A stretch of DNA of 7,233 bases from DAIUCA01 sp964613675 (GTDB lineage Bacteria > Pseudomonadota > Gammaproteobacteria > Competibacterales > Competibacteraceae), in assembly GCA_964613675.1 (NCBI GenBank), contig CAZTIH010000132.1:1-7233 (forward strand). The letters run 5' to 3'. The notes beneath the pieces are model-generated. The model made no database searches, had not been told where the DNA came from, and worked only from the letters and a program-made list of their open reading frames with translations. The position numbers and the translations under genes are program-made. This document shows positions 7,017 to 7,233 of this stretch, in pieces. Position 1 is the stretch's first letter. The number at the start of each line of letters is the position of its first letter.

Positions 7017-7028
7017 GATTTATTCTCA
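7014..7028. other. Palindrome joining the two convergent stop codons
   Basis: TGAGA-TTTAT-TCTCA is a perfect 5-bp dyad. Each arm contains the TGA stop of one of the two convergent genes (7014-7016 on plus, 7028-7026 on minus). It might act as a small bidirectional 3'-end hairpin, but the stem is short and AT-containing, so a terminator role is weakly supported. Confidence 0.25.
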
Positions 7029-7233
7029 CGAGCCAAGACGCTGTAGCCGTTGAGCGGCTTCAATGTGACCGTTCTCCGCCGCGCGGGTTAACCATAACCG
7101 CGCTTCTTCTAAGTTAAATAAACTACTGTTGAGATCCGCGTACAGGGCACCCAATTTGAACTGCGACTGTACATTTCCGCGTTCTGCAGCCCGCCGATAC
7201 CACGAAACCGCGTCGCGAAAGCTCAAGGGCACT
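7026..7233 (-). CDS. Sel1-like repeat protein, C-terminal fragment (N-terminus beyond window)
   Basis: The last 68 codons of a gene entering from the right edge. The residues match the Sel1/TPR-like alpha-helical repeat: DAVSWYRRAAERGNVQSQFKLGALYA, then EEARLWLTRAAENGHIEAAQRL, about 36 residues apart. Such repeats form superhelical protein-binding scaffolds, often in secreted or periplasmic proteins. Partners and location cannot be told here because any signal peptide would lie outside. The chain ends three residues after the second repeat (RLGS), a natural-looking end rather than a broken one. The GTG at 7232 is probably an internal valine, since the frame remains open and the repeat pattern has already begun. 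It converges on the transposase-like gene with a nine-base gap. Confidence 0.82.
   Translation of the reverse strand, partial: VPLSFRDAVSWYRRAAERGNVQSQFKLGALYADLNSSLFNLEEARLWLTRAAENGHIEAAQRLQRLGS

Noticed and set aside
7008..7051. Inverted repeat AACGGCT/AGCCGTT around the convergent stops
   Set aside because: The seven-base arms lie in the coding ends of two genes about 30 bases apart. This is likely chance and the neighbouring bases do not extend the pairing.
7230..7232. GTG at 7232 as the true start of the Sel1-repeat gene
   Set aside because: The frame is open to the window edge and the repeat pattern begins almost immediately, so the gene most likely continues to the right.
1..7233. 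CRISPR array, tRNA, rRNA, riboswitch or defence system
   Set aside because: I saw no regularly spaced repeats, cloverleaf-like segments, rRNA-like stretches or known riboswitch cores. The genes are tightly packed and housekeeping in type.

Overview
The window fits a gammaproteobacterial chromosome. The gene order xseB-ispA-dxs is the classic gammaproteobacterial isoprenoid operon. The ParE reads almost residue for residue like enterobacterial ParE, and the IspA motifs match the E. coli type. No ribosomal or other lineage marker is present, so I cannot name a genus.

Layout, left to right. Positions 1-2600 hold a minus-strand operon: xseB (2358-2600), ispA (1483-2361) and dxs (1456 down to the left edge, where its C-terminus is cut off). 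xseB and ispA overlap by four bases (ATGA). dxs supplies 1-deoxyxylulose 5-phosphate, the entry point of the MEP pathway. ispA condenses the resulting C5 units to farnesyl diphosphate. xseB is the small subunit of exonuclease VII, a nuclease that commonly rides in this operon. Upstream on the same strand, after a 77-base gap containing two adjacent short hairpins, lies a MerR-type regulator (2678-3634). It has a degenerate Rossmann-like middle and a Cys/His-containing C-terminal domain. It is transcribed divergently from parE (3730-5643), a complete topoisomerase IV subunit B gene, across a 95-bp region with a small dyad.

Downstream of parE, a 212-bp intergenic stretch is rich in dyads and in a diverged direct repeat. 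It leads into a plus-strand gene (5856-7016) that resembles an ISAzo13-family transposase from end to end. Its second catalytic Asp position reads Glu, its central catalytic segment is replaced by an acidic, Gln-rich stretch, and only nine bases separate its stop codon from that of the convergent neighbour. The neighbour (7026 to the right edge, minus strand) is the C-terminal part of a Sel1-repeat protein.

Most of the window is ordinary housekeeping sequence. The two places that merit a second look are the transposase-derived gene with its structured leader, which is a candidate domesticated transposase, and the MerR-type regulator with its uncharacterised C-terminal Cys/His motif.
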